Shown one piece after another: positions 46,014-55,176 of a stretch of 64,000 bases of DNA (position 1 is its first letter; each line of letters starts with the position of its first letter). Location: positions 1,488,001 through 1,552,000 of the forward strand of contig OZ255827.1 of the NCBI GenBank assembly GCA_965277625.1, read 5' to 3'. The position numbers and the translations under genes are program-made. The DNA comes from G965195345 sp965277625 (GTDB taxonomy: Bacteria > Pseudomonadota > Gammaproteobacteria > CAKMZV01). A model generated the notes under the pieces. The model was given only the letters and a program-made list of their open reading frames with translations, did no database searches and was not told where the DNA came from.

Positions 46014-46735
46014 TTCAATGCCGTTCCTGTTGTGAAAAATGCTTTGCTCTTAAACGAATGCTGTCCTGTGAGCGCTTGAATCATGCCTCTGTGCATCCAC
46101 TTCAATTGCGTTCGAAGCGCTTTGTCCCATTCCATGGTCATCCAATCATTGTTTTGGCAAAGGGCTTTAATTTGTGCCCCAGTCAGACCTTGTGCGTCTT
46201 GCGTCCACGACTGTTCTATACAATAGCGATAACGTTGACTGGCCTCAAGATTTTCAGCAACGCTCGCTTGATAGACATCGTAACCCTGTAGTTTGAATAA
46301 TTGTGCTTCAAATAAACGTAAGGTTCGTTCAACAGCCGATGGGTCTTTTAGTTCAACAATAGCGCCATAGGCCCATTTAACTAGTTGAAAGGTTTGTGGA
46401 TAATCCGCGCTTTCCAAACCATTGACGCTGTATTGTACCAATTCATTGATATAACTTGCACAAGCCAATTGAAAAGGCGTTTTCATGGCGTAGGCATGGA
46501 TGCATTCCACATCAGACAGCACCCCTTGGGTGTGCTCTGACTTTTGTGTCCAATGCAATGACAATTCATAGAATGGATGTAGGACTGCGCTGCGTCTCAA
46601 ACTCTTGCCAAAAAGACCAAAGCCAATCAATTGTACCCTTCCATGATGGGCGCAGAAACACTGTAATCTGCCATCGTACTCTCGCCATGCTTGGACTGGT
46701 GTTAGGAGCACCCCAGTATCATGAAAATGTATCAT
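46010..46735 (-). CDS. recO: DNA repair protein RecO
   Basis: Helps RecR load RecA onto SSB-coated DNA in gap repair. The open frame extends to 46780, but the ATG at 46735 (MIHFHDTGVLLTPVQ) gives 241 residues, the E. coli length, and only a 17-base overlap with era. The N-terminal OB-fold has the shape VLLTPVQ...DGRLQCFCAHHGRVQLIGFG, then the LHPFYELSL segment; a helical domain follows. The zinc-site cysteines of some RecO proteins are not evident. The assignment rests partly on its position between era and pdxJ. Confidence 0.88.
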   Translation of the reverse strand: MIHFHDTGVLLTPVQAWREYDGRLQCFCAHHGRVQLIGFGLFGKSLRRSAVLHPFYELSLHWTQKSEHTQGVLSDVECIHAYAMKTPFQLACASYINELVQYSVNGLESADYPQTFQLVKWAYGAIVELKDPSAVERTLRLFEAQLFKLQGYDVYQASVAENLEASQRYRYCIEQSWTQDAQGLTGAQIKALCQNNDWMTMEWDKALRTQLKWMHRGMIQALTGQHSFKSKAFFTTGTALK

Positions 46736-47645
46736 AACCCAAGGCTTGAATGGCTTGTTCGTCATCGGACCAGTTGGCACGAACTTTGACCCACAGTTTG
46801 AGGAAGACTTTTTTCTCTAATAATTGTTCCATATCGAGTCGTGCATTCGTCCCAACCCATTTGAGCGTTTCGCCTCTATTGCCAACGACAATACCTTTAT
46901 GGCCTTGGCGCTCGACATAGATCACAGCCCGAATATTGACAATTTGTTCAAGCACCTCAAATGTTTCTATCATCACTGCTATGCCGTATGGGATTTCCTT
47001 ATTCAAACGTCGTGTCAGTTTTTCGCGGATGATTTCAGCGCAGATGAAGCGTTCGCTTTTATCGGTCACCATGTCTTCTAAAAATGGCGCTTCGGCCACG
47101 GGCAACAGTGAAACGATCTGAGTCTCTAACTCAGACAGCCCCAACTTCTTTTGCGCTGAGATTGGAATGATGGCGTGTGCCGTGGGCAAAACATCGTGTA
47201 ATTTCGCCATTTCTGGTAACAATCGCTCTCGTTTGGAAACCCGATCAATTTTGTTGATTAACACAATGACAGGTATGTCGCTATTTTTCAGTAGCGTGGC
47301 AATGGCTTGATCTTCACCAGTAAATTTTAGGGCTTCAACCAACCATAAAATGCAATCAACGCCACTCAAAACCGACTGTGCCGTTTGATTGAGTTGTCGA
47401 TTGAGACTCTTCTTTATGCCTTGCGAGTGCATGCCGGGCGTATCGACCAAAATCAATTGCATGTGCTCTGTGGTAATGATGCCGTTGATGCGATGACGCG
47501 TGGTTTGAGGTTTGTGTGAGGTGATGCTGATTTTTTGCCCAATCATGGCATTGAGTAAGGTTGATTTGCCAACATTGGGTCGGCCAATAAGGCCTGCAAA
47601 TCCACTGTGGAATGCCTCTTTATTTTGATTGGATTGCGCGTTCAT
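46719..47645 (-). CDS. era: GTPase Era
   Basis: Binds the 3' end of 16S rRNA during assembly of the small ribosomal subunit. The ATG at 47645 overlaps the rnc stop (ATGA) and gives 308 residues. The GTP-binding motifs are GRPNVGKST, DTPGMHSQG and NKIDRVS. The C-terminal KH domain has IRAVIYVERQGHKGIVVGNRGE. A longer frame to 47687 would lie inside rnc and is not favoured. Confidence 0.97.
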   Translation of the reverse strand: MNAQSNQNKEAFHSGFAGLIGRPNVGKSTLLNAMIGQKISITSHKPQTTRHRINGIITTEHMQLILVDTPGMHSQGIKKSLNRQLNQTAQSVLSGVDCILWLVEALKFTGEDQAIATLLKNSDIPVIVLINKIDRVSKRERLLPEMAKLHDVLPTAHAIIPISAQKKLGLSELETQIVSLLPVAEAPFLEDMVTDKSERFICAEIIREKLTRRLNKEIPYGIAVMIETFEVLEQIVNIRAVIYVERQGHKGIVVGNRGETLKWVGTNARLDMEQLLEKKVFLKLWVKVRANWSDDEQAIQALGYDTFS

Positions 47646-48328
47646 TGTCCTAAAGATTCTAATTGTGCCAAAGCTTGTTCGGCACAAGCTTGCTCTGCCT
47701 TGCGTCGATTAGAAGCTTTATGCGTTATTGGCGTTTGCAGACCATCCACAATACAGCTGACGGTGAATATTTGTTGATGGGAGCGCCCTGCTATGTGGCT
47801 GATTTCATATTTGGGTAAGGGTAAATCTCGCGCTTGTAACCATTCTTGCAATCGGCTTTTGGGGTCTTTATGGGTGGCCTCAGGTTTTAAGTCATCAATG
47901 ATGGGCTGAAACCATTGCAAAACAACGGTTTGAGTTTTTTCAAATCCAGCATCTAAAAATACGGCCCCGATGATTGCTTCAAAAGCATTTGCAAGCGTAG
48001 ATTCGCGATGTTTGCCCCCTTCTTTCTTCTCGCCTTTGCCTAATATTAGATGCTCTCCCACAGCATAGTGCTGTGCCAGACTGTTCAGCGTTTCACCGCG
48101 TACCATGGCAGATCGCATTCGACTTAACTGCCCTTCATTGAGTTGGGGGAATCGTTGATACAAATGTTCGGCAATCACCAGTTCTAACACACTGTCGCCT
48201 AAAAACTCCAAACGCTCATTGTGCTCAAGCTGTGCGCTGCGATGCGTTAAGGCTTGTTGCAAAAGTTTGGGTGTGGTAAAAAAATAGCCTAACTTTTGTT
48301 GCAATGATTTAAGGGCGGCATTGGGCAT
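47642..48328 (-). CDS. rnc: Ribonuclease III
   Basis: Cleaves double-stranded RNA in rRNA and mRNA processing. The 228-residue protein has the catalytic signature NERLEFLGDSVLELVIAEHL near residues 37-56, the second acidic site AFEAIIGAVFLDAGF, and a C-terminal double-stranded RNA-binding domain (DPKSRLQEWLQARDLPLPKY). It is first in the rnc-era-recO-pdxJ-acpS operon. The usual upstream partner lepB lies about 14.7 kb away in this window. Confidence 0.97.
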   Translation of the reverse strand: MPNAALKSLQQKLGYFFTTPKLLQQALTHRSAQLEHNERLEFLGDSVLELVIAEHLYQRFPQLNEGQLSRMRSAMVRGETLNSLAQHYAVGEHLILGKGEKKEGGKHRESTLANAFEAIIGAVFLDAGFEKTQTVVLQWFQPIIDDLKPEATHKDPKSRLQEWLQARDLPLPKYEISHIAGRSHQQIFTVSCIVDGLQTPITHKASNRRKAEQACAEQALAQLESLGQ

Positions 48329-48463
48329 AATTTAAGCAAATTGAGCAAACGATGGTGTATAGATCTAATCGCCCTATTGTACTGTGAATGCGACTTGTGG
48401 TTGATGGCCTTGTTGAACATTCATACCCAACCTACATGCAGGGCCATTTTGAACTTTAGTACC

Positions 48464-50449
48464 TTAAATTAACCCCAACTCTTGCTTACGTTGGGTCGCC
48501 CATTGGGTGATTAAATGATCGACAGCCAGTCCCATAAAAGCCACACAAAGTCCCAGAACCAAGCCTTTACCCATATTGCTTTCTGACAGTGCCTGCATGA
48601 TTTCTTGACCCAAATCTTGGGTGCCAATAAACGCCCCAAGTATGACCATAAACAATGAAAATAAAACGGTTTGGTTGATGCCAATCATGATGTGTGGAAA
48701 GGCCATAGGCAATTCGATTTTCATCAATCTTTGCACAGCATTGACCCCTGACATGGTTGCCACATCTTGCAATCCTTGAGGCACATTGCGCATGCCTTCA
48801 ATGGTGTAGCGGGTAGCGGGGATGGTGGCATAAATCACAACTGCGGCAATGACCGACACATCGTTGACTTGAAATAACATGATCACGGGGATCAAATAAA
48901 CGAAGGATGGGAAGGTTTGAAAAGTGTCACAAATCAACAACATGAATTTTGTTCGACCGTCCTTACGTGATGCCCAAATGCCTACTGTTACCCCTATAAT
49001 CACCGAGACGAATACAGAAAAACTGACCATGTATAAGGTGATCATAGCCCGTTCCCACCAGCCTGTTACCGCAATAAAAAGAAAAAAAGCGCCTGTGATT
49101 AAAGCGGATTTAATGCCCCCAAGAATAAAACCTGTGCCCATGATTAGAGCAAAAACCGCAATCATGGGCGTGCCCACATAAGCATTCCTCATCGGTATCA
49201 AAATGTCGATCAAAAAGAAATTTCTAAACGATTGCAGTGCTGTAAACCAATTTGTCACAATCCAATCGACGATCCCGTCCCAGAACACCGCAGTCGATAA
49301 GATAGCCGACTCTGGCACCGCATAAAAAATGGGAAACAATTGCGATAAAAAGATTGAGACTCCAATAGCCAGCACAATCAGCAAGGGGAATTTGTAGCGT
49401 ATGATGAATGGTAAATTCGCCCTATAGTCAGGTTGTTTATTCGCCCAAGCCAAGGACAACTGATCCAATACAATGGCGATCAGTACGATTGAAACCCCCA
49501 ATTCCAAAGCCTTCCCAATTTTCAAACTGTTGAGCACCACAAGTAAGTTATAACCCAATCCGGAAGCGCCAATAAAAGAAGCTATCACCACCATCGCCAA
49601 ACACTGCATGATGACTTGGTTCACGCCAATCATGATGTCGTGGCGCGCACTTGGAATTTGGACTCGCGTTAGCAATTGCCATTGATTACAACCACTCATC
49701 TTGCCCGATTCTAAAATTTCTTCTGGGACTTTTTTCAGGCCCAATGTGGTCAAACGAATCATAGGGGGCGTGGCAAAAATAACGGTGGCAATGGCGCCAG
49801 CATGGTCGCCAATGCCATAGAACACGACCACTGGTATGAGATAGGAAAAATGTGGTAAAGATTGAGCGATGTTGAGAAATGGCGCAAGTATCCGTTCAAT
49901 GGTTAGATATTTATGCGAGAGTATGCCCAAGGTCAAGCCAAATACCAAAGCAATGGGCGCAGCCACCAAAACCAAAGACAATGTCTGCATCGATTCGGTC
50001 CATTGCCCAAAAAAAGCCAAATAGACGACGGTTAATCCAGCCAACATCGCCAATTTATAACCTTTTAGAGCATAGCCAAGGATAAAAGCAATGGCTGCAA
50101 CGGCTGTCCAAGGTAATGCCGGCAAAGCCAAACCTTTTGTTCCGCCCAATAGTATATTGCGGATGACATCAATGCAAAATTGAATGACGTCTGCGATGCC
50201 GCGCGTGAGAATCATTGTGGCGGTTATCTCTTCTTCAATGTCATCTTCGACATTGAAGGTTTCGATGAGTAAAAAGTCATCTTGTATGAAATACAAAATG
50301 TCGTTGAGCCACATTTGGATGGGGAGTATCCAGTCATCTGGGAACAGTACCAGACCATCAGGTAATGCGCTTTTAAATACGATCAACACCATAAAAACAA
50401 AAAACAATACGATGCTTTGTTGTTTTTTATTGGTCAAAAAATATGTCAT
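48464..50449 (-). CDS. tmoW: TMAO ABC transporter permease, two fused permease domains (TmoW type)
   Basis: The membrane component of a glycine-betaine/TMAO-class importer. The 661-residue protein is a tandem fusion. After an N-terminal helix and an acidic periplasmic stretch (FNVEDDIEEEI), one BPD permease domain spans about residues 110-330 and a second about 425-655. Each has its own coupling loop (GCNQWQLLTRVQIPSARHDI; GVNAVQRLMKIELPMAFPHI). A single long permease is the form described for TmoW of marine bacteria. The start overlaps the tmoV stop (ATGA). The assignment to TMAO rather than betaine rests on the adjacent tdm and tmm. Confidence 0.85.
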   Translation of the reverse strand: MTYFLTNKKQQSIVLFFVFMVLIVFKSALPDGLVLFPDDWILPIQMWLNDILYFIQDDFLLIETFNVEDDIEEEITATMILTRGIADVIQFCIDVIRNILLGGTKGLALPALPWTAVAAIAFILGYALKGYKLAMLAGLTVVYLAFFGQWTESMQTLSLVLVAAPIALVFGLTLGILSHKYLTIERILAPFLNIAQSLPHFSYLIPVVVFYGIGDHAGAIATVIFATPPMIRLTTLGLKKVPEEILESGKMSGCNQWQLLTRVQIPSARHDIMIGVNQVIMQCLAMVVIASFIGASGLGYNLLVVLNSLKIGKALELGVSIVLIAIVLDQLSLAWANKQPDYRANLPFIIRYKFPLLIVLAIGVSIFLSQLFPIFYAVPESAILSTAVFWDGIVDWIVTNWFTALQSFRNFFLIDILIPMRNAYVGTPMIAVFALIMGTGFILGGIKSALITGAFFLFIAVTGWWERAMITLYMVSFSVFVSVIIGVTVGIWASRKDGRTKFMLLICDTFQTFPSFVYLIPVIMLFQVNDVSVIAAVVIYATIPATRYTIEGMRNVPQGLQDVATMSGVNAVQRLMKIELPMAFPHIMIGINQTVLFSLFMVILGAFIGTQDLGQEIMQALSESNMGKGLVLGLCVAFMGLAVDHLITQWATQRKQELGLI

Positions 50450-51483
50450 TTCAAACGCTCTGCCGTTTTATCACCAAAAAGCGTGTGTAAAACCGATTTG
50501 GGGTTTAAAACCCCAATGATCTTATTGTTTTCATCCACCACAGGGGCAACCTTGCTACTCGATAGCACGCGTTCTGCCACTGTTTCAATGATGGCATTGG
50601 CTGGCACTGAAAAATCGGCCATGTCCTGCCCTTCGACCGGTTCCATAATAGAATCAACACTCAAAACCTGCTCACGTGGCACTTCTTTGGTAAACTTGCG
50701 AACGTAATCTGTGGCTGGATTTAACACAATTTTAGCTGGCGTGTCTATTTGTTCGACCTTGCCGTGATACATGATTGCAATGCGATCGGCCAATCTTAAA
50801 GCTTCATCAAAGTCATGGGTTATGAACACAATTGTTTTGTTCAATAGGGCTTGAAGCCTGAGAAATTCATCTTGCATTTCTTTGCGAATGAGTGGATCCA
50901 GCGCTGAAAAAGGCTCGTCCAAAAACCATATATCTGGTTCAACCGCCAGTGAACGAGCAATGCCTACACGTTGTTGCTGACCACCCGATAACTCACGCGG
51001 AAAACTGGTCTCTCGTCCGTGAAGGCTGACTAATTCAACCATCTGCTTTGCACGCTCAAAACTTTCTTCGGCATTGATCCCCTTAATTTGTAATGGAAAA
51101 GCAATGTTCTCCAAAACGGTTTTATGGGGCAGTAATGAAAAATTCTGAAAAACCATCCCCATTTTATGGCGACGAAGTTCAATCAGCTCTTTTTCATTCA
51201 TTTGTAATAAGTCGTCGCCATCGATTAGAATCTTACCGGCCGTTGCGTCGGTTAGGCGTGAAATACAACGCATTAAGGTTGATTTGCCTGAGCCAGACAA
51301 ACCCATCACCACTAATATCTCTCCCTTATCTATTTTTAATGAAACATTATTGACACCAGTGATATAACCTGCATCCGCGAAGATGGTGTCATCAACTTGA
51401 TTGTTGTTTTGTTTGAGAAAATCTTTTGGATTATCGCCAAATATTTTGTAAACAGACTGACATTCAATTACAGGTGTTGACAT
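50446..51483 (-). CDS. tmoV: TMAO ABC transporter ATPase (TmoV type, ProV-like)
   Basis: Energises the importer. In 345 residues it has an N-terminal region typical of ProV (FGDNPKDFLK), Walker A GLSGSGKST near residue 61, signature LSGGQQQR near 165 and Walker B IWFLDEPFSALDP. A C-terminal CBS-like regulatory region (about 275-340, VAPVVDENNKIIGVLNP) follows. CBS domains in this family often sense ionic strength or nucleotides; whether this one does is unknown. It is separated from tmoX by a terminator-like hairpin and joined to tmoW by a 4-base overlap. Ribosome binding site AAAGG. Confidence 0.88.
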   Translation of the reverse strand: MSTPVIECQSVYKIFGDNPKDFLKQNNNQVDDTIFADAGYITGVNNVSLKIDKGEILVVMGLSGSGKSTLMRCISRLTDATAGKILIDGDDLLQMNEKELIELRRHKMGMVFQNFSLLPHKTVLENIAFPLQIKGINAEESFERAKQMVELVSLHGRETSFPRELSGGQQQRVGIARSLAVEPDIWFLDEPFSALDPLIRKEMQDEFLRLQALLNKTIVFITHDFDEALRLADRIAIMYHGKVEQIDTPAKIVLNPATDYVRKFTKEVPREQVLSVDSIMEPVEGQDMADFSVPANAIIETVAERVLSSSKVAPVVDENNKIIGVLNPKSVLHTLFGDKTAERLK

Positions 51484-51522
51484 TTTGTGACCTTTGATTA
51501 CGTATTTATGTTAGATTTATCT

Positions 51523-51561
51523 ATAAAAAAGGACGTTGTGAGATTAATCATCAACGTCCTT
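51523..51561 (-). terminator. Strong hairpin and U-tract between tmoX and tmoV
   Basis: On the minus strand AAGGACGTTG and CAACGTCCTT pair perfectly over 10 bases (51552-51561 with 51529-51538) around a 13-base loop and run into TTTTTTAT. It lies after the binding-protein gene and before the ATPase gene, so partial termination would set a high receptor-to-transporter ratio. Confidence 0.85.
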
Positions 51562-51627
51562 GCGACGAACCCCTTTAGAATAGATCCAAAGGCGTTCTAT
51601 GTTGTTTTTGACAATTTCTGCAGTGGC

Positions 51628-52566
51628 TTATTTCAACCATGGAGTCCAAACTGCTTCATTATCAGCCAACCATTTTTTAGCGGCTTTATCGTGCGTTAAA
51701 CCATCAATGTCAACCAATTTAGCCATGGTTGCGATTTGCACTTTATCAAAGCTTATTTTGGTTAACATTTTATAAGCGTGCGGCCATCTTTTTGGCATTT
51801 GATAATAAGCGGCTTTTTTCAACCAACCTGCAGGTGGGCTACCACATTTGCCATCACCACCTTGAGAGATCTTACAACCATCGGTGTACTCAGGGAATAC
51901 GATGAAATCACCGCCATACAAAGCGTCGGTAAAGTTTGGTGACCAGTTGAATAGAACGATGGGACGGTTCTGCTTCTTAGCAGATTCCAATTCAGCCCAC
52001 AATGCAGCGGCAGAGCCTGCAAAAACGGCTTTGAAATCCATACCCAATGCTTTGATGCGATCTTTGGTTTCTTGACCATGCCAGTCAGCGGGCCCATCCA
52101 AATAACGACCTTTAGGCGCTGTATCAGGCGATGCAAATTTCTCGGCGCAAGCGTTCAACGCTTCCCATTTTGGTAAACCGGGGCACAAGTCCGCAACATA
52201 AGCAGGATACCACCATTCTTCACGGGTTTTGGCAGTATGCGTGCCTGCATCTATGATTCCGCCTTTGTCTAATGCCGCATTGAATGGTTTGCCAAAGGTC
52301 GATTGCCAGACTTCAACAGAAATCGTGACATCACCTCGACGAATGGCTTCATAGACAGCTTGACTGTCTGCTGGTTTATACTCAACATTGTTGCCAATTT
52401 TTTGGAATAGATTACCCACCACATGAGACATGACAATCTGGCTTGACCAGTTATGGGTTGGAATGATAATGGGTTTTTCAGAGTCCTTAGCCAAAGCCGC
52501 ACCCGAAAATGCCCCCACAGTTAGACACAACAATAAAGCTGTTATTTTTTTAATAGAACTAAACAT
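51628..52566 (-). CDS. tmoX: TMAO ABC transporter substrate-binding protein (TmoX type)
   Basis: The periplasmic receptor of the OpuAC/ProX fold. A signal peptide covers about residues 1-26 (cleavage after AALA). The mature part opens with IIIPTHNWSSQIVMSHVVGN and is rich in tryptophans that could form the aromatic cage for a quaternary amine (EVWQSTFG, REEWWYPAY, FNWSPNF). Cysteines occur in pairs in the ADLCPGLPKWEALNACAE and GCKISQGGDGKCG segments. The ligand TMAO is inferred from the neighbouring tdm-tmm genes; betaine or choline are alternatives. Its own promoter lies upstream, with an AGGAG ribosome binding site. Confidence 0.85.
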   Translation of the reverse strand: MFSSIKKITALLLCLTVGAFSGAALAKDSEKPIIIPTHNWSSQIVMSHVVGNLFQKIGNNVEYKPADSQAVYEAIRRGDVTISVEVWQSTFGKPFNAALDKGGIIDAGTHTAKTREEWWYPAYVADLCPGLPKWEALNACAEKFASPDTAPKGRYLDGPADWHGQETKDRIKALGMDFKAVFAGSAAALWAELESAKKQNRPIVLFNWSPNFTDALYGGDFIVFPEYTDGCKISQGGDGKCGSPPAGWLKKAAYYQMPKRWPHAYKMLTKISFDKVQIATMAKLVDIDGLTHDKAAKKWLADNEAVWTPWLK

Positions 52567-52656
52567 ACGAATCTCCTAAATAAAGTTGAACAAAATAAAA
52601 CGTGCAGACGCCAGTGTTTATAATTTTCAAACTTTGGCTGTTTGCATGGTCGTTAA

Positions 52657-52686
52657 ATAATACCTGCAAATTCATAATGCTGTCAA
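52657..52686 (-). promoter_or_regulatory. Near-consensus sigma70 promoter of tmoXVW
   Basis: A perfect TTGACA (52681-52686) and TATTAT (52657-52662) are separated by 18 bases on the minus strand, about 90 bases upstream of the tmoX ATG. It is the best promoter match in the window. Confidence 0.75.
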
Positions 52687-52688
52687 GA

Positions 52689-52709
52689 AAGAATGATGTA
52701 AACATTCTT
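52689..52709. promoter_or_regulatory. Palindromic candidate operator just upstream of the tmoX promoter
   Basis: Perfect 7-base arms AAGAATG (52689-52695) and CATTCTT (52703-52709) are separated by 7 bases, starting two bases from the -35 element. Size and position fit a dimeric regulator site, most likely an activator because it lies upstream of the -35. No regulator gene is adjacent, so the protein is unknown. Confidence 0.45.
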
Positions 52710-52866
52710 ATATGATGCATAATATATTTTTATAGTGAATAATAATTGAGAGACCTCACTTGAAATACCGCCTCGTTGATGATTTCTCGATTAAGTTTGA
52801 TGCTAACTTTGATGAAGCCTGATTTTTTAATCAATGCTTCAGATGCGCTTTTGTTGAAAAAGAATC

Positions 52867-55158
52867 CTACATTCTGACCCGATCTTTGTTCGGGTCATAA
52901 AATGGGAATGAGACTATTTTTGCGGGCAATCGTTTTTGATGACCATCTAATTTACCGACTTCAAGTTGTTGCCCTAATTCGGAATGTGCTGCAGAAACTC
53001 GACAGAGTGCAATGTTTTTATTCAAAATGGGGGCACGAGTGCCGCTGGTAATCACACCGATCTGTTGTCTGCCTTGGAACACGCCATCGTCGTGTTCAGC
53101 AACTTCATTGCCTTCAAGCTCTAAGCCGACTAATTTATGCTGGGGCGATGCCTTGCGTTGGATCAAAGCGGTCTTACCCATAAAATCGTCTTCTTTTGAT
53201 TTTAAAGGCACCGTAAAACCAATGCCCGCTTCAAAGGGGTCGGTTTGGTCTGAAAACTCATAACCGGCAAAGATCAAACCCGCTTCAATACGTAAAATGT
53301 CCAAGGCTTCCAGACCCAATGGGGTTAATTCAAAGGCTTCACCAGCTTCAAATAAGGCTTGGCCGACGGCCTCTGCATCTTTGGGATGACACCAAATTTC
53401 ATAACCCAATTCACCCGTATAACCCGTACGCGAAACGATCACTGGAATGCCCGTTTCGTGCGCAATGCGGCCAATGGAAAAATGGAACCACTTCAACTCA
53501 TCCATATTGGGTTGGGTGGGCTTAGTCCAGATAATTTTCTTTAAAATGTCTCGACTTTTTGGCCCTTGTAGCGCCACGTTATGGAGTTGATCGGTTGAAG
53601 ATTTAATACGTACATCCAACTTGAGCTTTTGCGCCAGTTCACGCAACCATTCGCCACAGTAGTCCGTGCCGCAGATCCAACGAAAATTATTTTGACACAT
53701 TCTAAAAAGCGTACCATCATCAATCATACCGCCGTTTTCATAGCAAATGGCCGAATAGACGACTTGACCTACGGCCAGTTTTCGTACATTTCGAGTTAAT
53801 GCGTACTGCATCAATGTTTCGGCATCTTCGCCGTAAATTTCAAACTTTCTCAATGGCGACAAATCCATAAGGGCTGCCCCTTGACGGCAAGCCCAATATT
53901 CTTTGAGCGCACCATAATTTGTGAAATCATTTGCCAGCCAATAACCGTTGTACTCAATGAAGTTACGTGTATGTTGTGCAAAAATGGCATGAAAGCCAGT
54001 CTCTTTAGTCGTCATAGGAATGCTCTCTGCTGTGGGTCTAAAAATACTTTTGGGATGGAAGGTGTTTTGAGCAGAATATACTCGAACGTGGATGTCGGTT
54101 GGATTGTAGGCGTTAGCAGGATCAATGTCATCTGGGCAAGCCGAAGACACACAAACCAAATCAGTCAAGGCCTTAAACAACACATAGTCGCCTGCTTTGG
54201 ACCACGAGACATCTGCAGAAATGGTTTCGCAATCTTCCACGTGGGTGTTGAAAAATAGGTTGACTGTTTCCCAGTTAGGCCTGGAGGGTATGTCATATTC
54301 AACCAAGGCCGCATTGAAATTATCGGTGCAATTGGCGTGTCCAGGATAGCCCGCATCTTCATAGTATTTCGCATTGCACGCCAAGCCGAAGGTGTCGTGC
54401 CTACCCACTGTGTCTTGCACAATTTCAACCAAAGGCTTTGAATTGATATTATAAAATTTAGAATGAACCCCTGGCATTGGATAACTGGAACCCATAAAGG
54501 TCCGCGTGACGGTGGGTGAAATACCCAAGGCTTCATCGCGCGCTAAATCAGATTCAGCAAAAGCCTGAAAATCCGTACATTGCTGTCCTTCAACATCAAT
54601 GATTTGAATGTATTCACCCGCTTTTACTCTATAAGCCTGAGCGGTACTTTGCAAAACACGAAAATTTTGTAATGGTTCAGCCAAGGGCTCAGGGAGCGGA
54701 GGCTGAACCGCTTTGGCGCGTTGTATTTGTACTTGAATCGACGTTGAGGGATGATGATCATCAACGACCATGTCTTGACCTGGCACCACAACAATACAAG
54801 TAAAAGTCGTGGTTGCCGTCAAAGTCACAGACACATTGGCTGGCGCATTTTCTGGGAACAGCGATAAGGCATAGAATGCCTCAGGGGACTCACCCGCGTT
54901 GCTGACTTGTTGGGCAAAAGCGCTGTGATGCAAACTGTTCGAATCAAACGCAACTTTGCCAACCTTTGCCTGGTCATCCAACGACTGAAACGCCGATAAT
55001 GCCTGATGATCGGTCGCACAGACCACACAAGGCTGATCGCCCTCGGCATCTCGAAGGATTAGCGCATCATTTTCATTTAATGTAAATGATCGGGCCGATC
55101 CACCTTTGAGTTCGTACCGTTCTTTTGCCGGCAATGCGGGCGTTGACAATACAACCAT
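52867..55158 (-). CDS. tdm: Trimethylamine N-oxide demethylase (DUF1989-GcvT fusion)
   Basis: Converts TMAO to dimethylamine and formaldehyde, with tetrahydrofolate as acceptor in the C-terminal domain. The 763-residue protein has an N-terminal DUF1989 part (about 1-370) and a GcvT-like part (about 385-755) with NVALQGPKSRDILKK, VSRTGYTGELGYEIW and GLEALDILRIEAG. C261, C277 and C341 are each two residues before the zinc-binding cysteines I recall for the Methylocella silvestris enzyme (263, 279, 343), which argues strongly for Tdm rather than a generic aminomethyltransferase. It follows tmm by 18 bases and has a GGAG site, so the two form an operon. Its product dimethylamine has no catabolic genes in this window. 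Confidence 0.93.
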   Translation of the reverse strand: MVVLSTPALPAKERYELKGGSARSFTLNENDALILRDAEGDQPCVVCATDHQALSAFQSLDDQAKVGKVAFDSNSLHHSAFAQQVSNAGESPEAFYALSLFPENAPANVSVTLTATTTFTCIVVVPGQDMVVDDHHPSTSIQVQIQRAKAVQPPLPEPLAEPLQNFRVLQSTAQAYRVKAGEYIQIIDVEGQQCTDFQAFAESDLARDEALGISPTVTRTFMGSSYPMPGVHSKFYNINSKPLVEIVQDTVGRHDTFGLACNAKYYEDAGYPGHANCTDNFNAALVEYDIPSRPNWETVNLFFNTHVEDCETISADVSWSKAGDYVLFKALTDLVCVSSACPDDIDPANAYNPTDIHVRVYSAQNTFHPKSIFRPTAESIPMTTKETGFHAIFAQHTRNFIEYNGYWLANDFTNYGALKEYWACRQGAALMDLSPLRKFEIYGEDAETLMQYALTRNVRKLAVGQVVYSAICYENGGMIDDGTLFRMCQNNFRWICGTDYCGEWLRELAQKLKLDVRIKSSTDQLHNVALQGPKSRDILKKIIWTKPTQPNMDELKWFHFSIGRIAHETGIPVIVSRTGYTGELGYEIWCHPKDAEAVGQALFEAGEAFELTPLGLEALDILRIEAGLIFAGYEFSDQTDPFEAGIGFTVPLKSKEDDFMGKTALIQRKASPQHKLVGLELEGNEVAEHDDGVFQGRQQIGVITSGTRAPILNKNIALCRVSAAHSELGQQLEVGKLDGHQKRLPAKIVSFPFYDPNKDRVRM

Positions 55159-55176
55159 TTCTGCTCCAGAGGGGTT

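Larger units (their letters stand above)
52567..52866. other. Control region between tdm and tmoX
   Basis: 300 bases without a supported gene. The tmoX-proximal half holds the promoter and palindrome listed separately. The tdm-proximal half (52742-52866) has an open stretch of about 44 codons on the minus strand, without a start codon, whose peptide (KSGFIKVSIKLNREI) looks protein-like. It could be a gene relic. No terminator follows tdm, so read-through from tmm-tdm into tmoX is possible. Confidence 0.45.

Noticed and set aside
48399..48450. GGCC-containing inverted repeat between tmoW and rnc as a terminator
   Set aside because: The loop is over 30 bases and no T-run follows on either strand.
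52742..52866. Open minus-strand stretch between tdm and the tmoX promoter
   Set aside because: There is no start codon and it is too short to identify; noted only as a possible relic in the intergenic entry.
52867..55158. Reading tdm as a glycine cleavage T-protein or dimethylglycine/sarcosine enzyme
   Set aside because: The N-terminal DUF1989 half with three spaced cysteines and the adjacency to tmm and tmoXVW fit TMAO demethylase much better.
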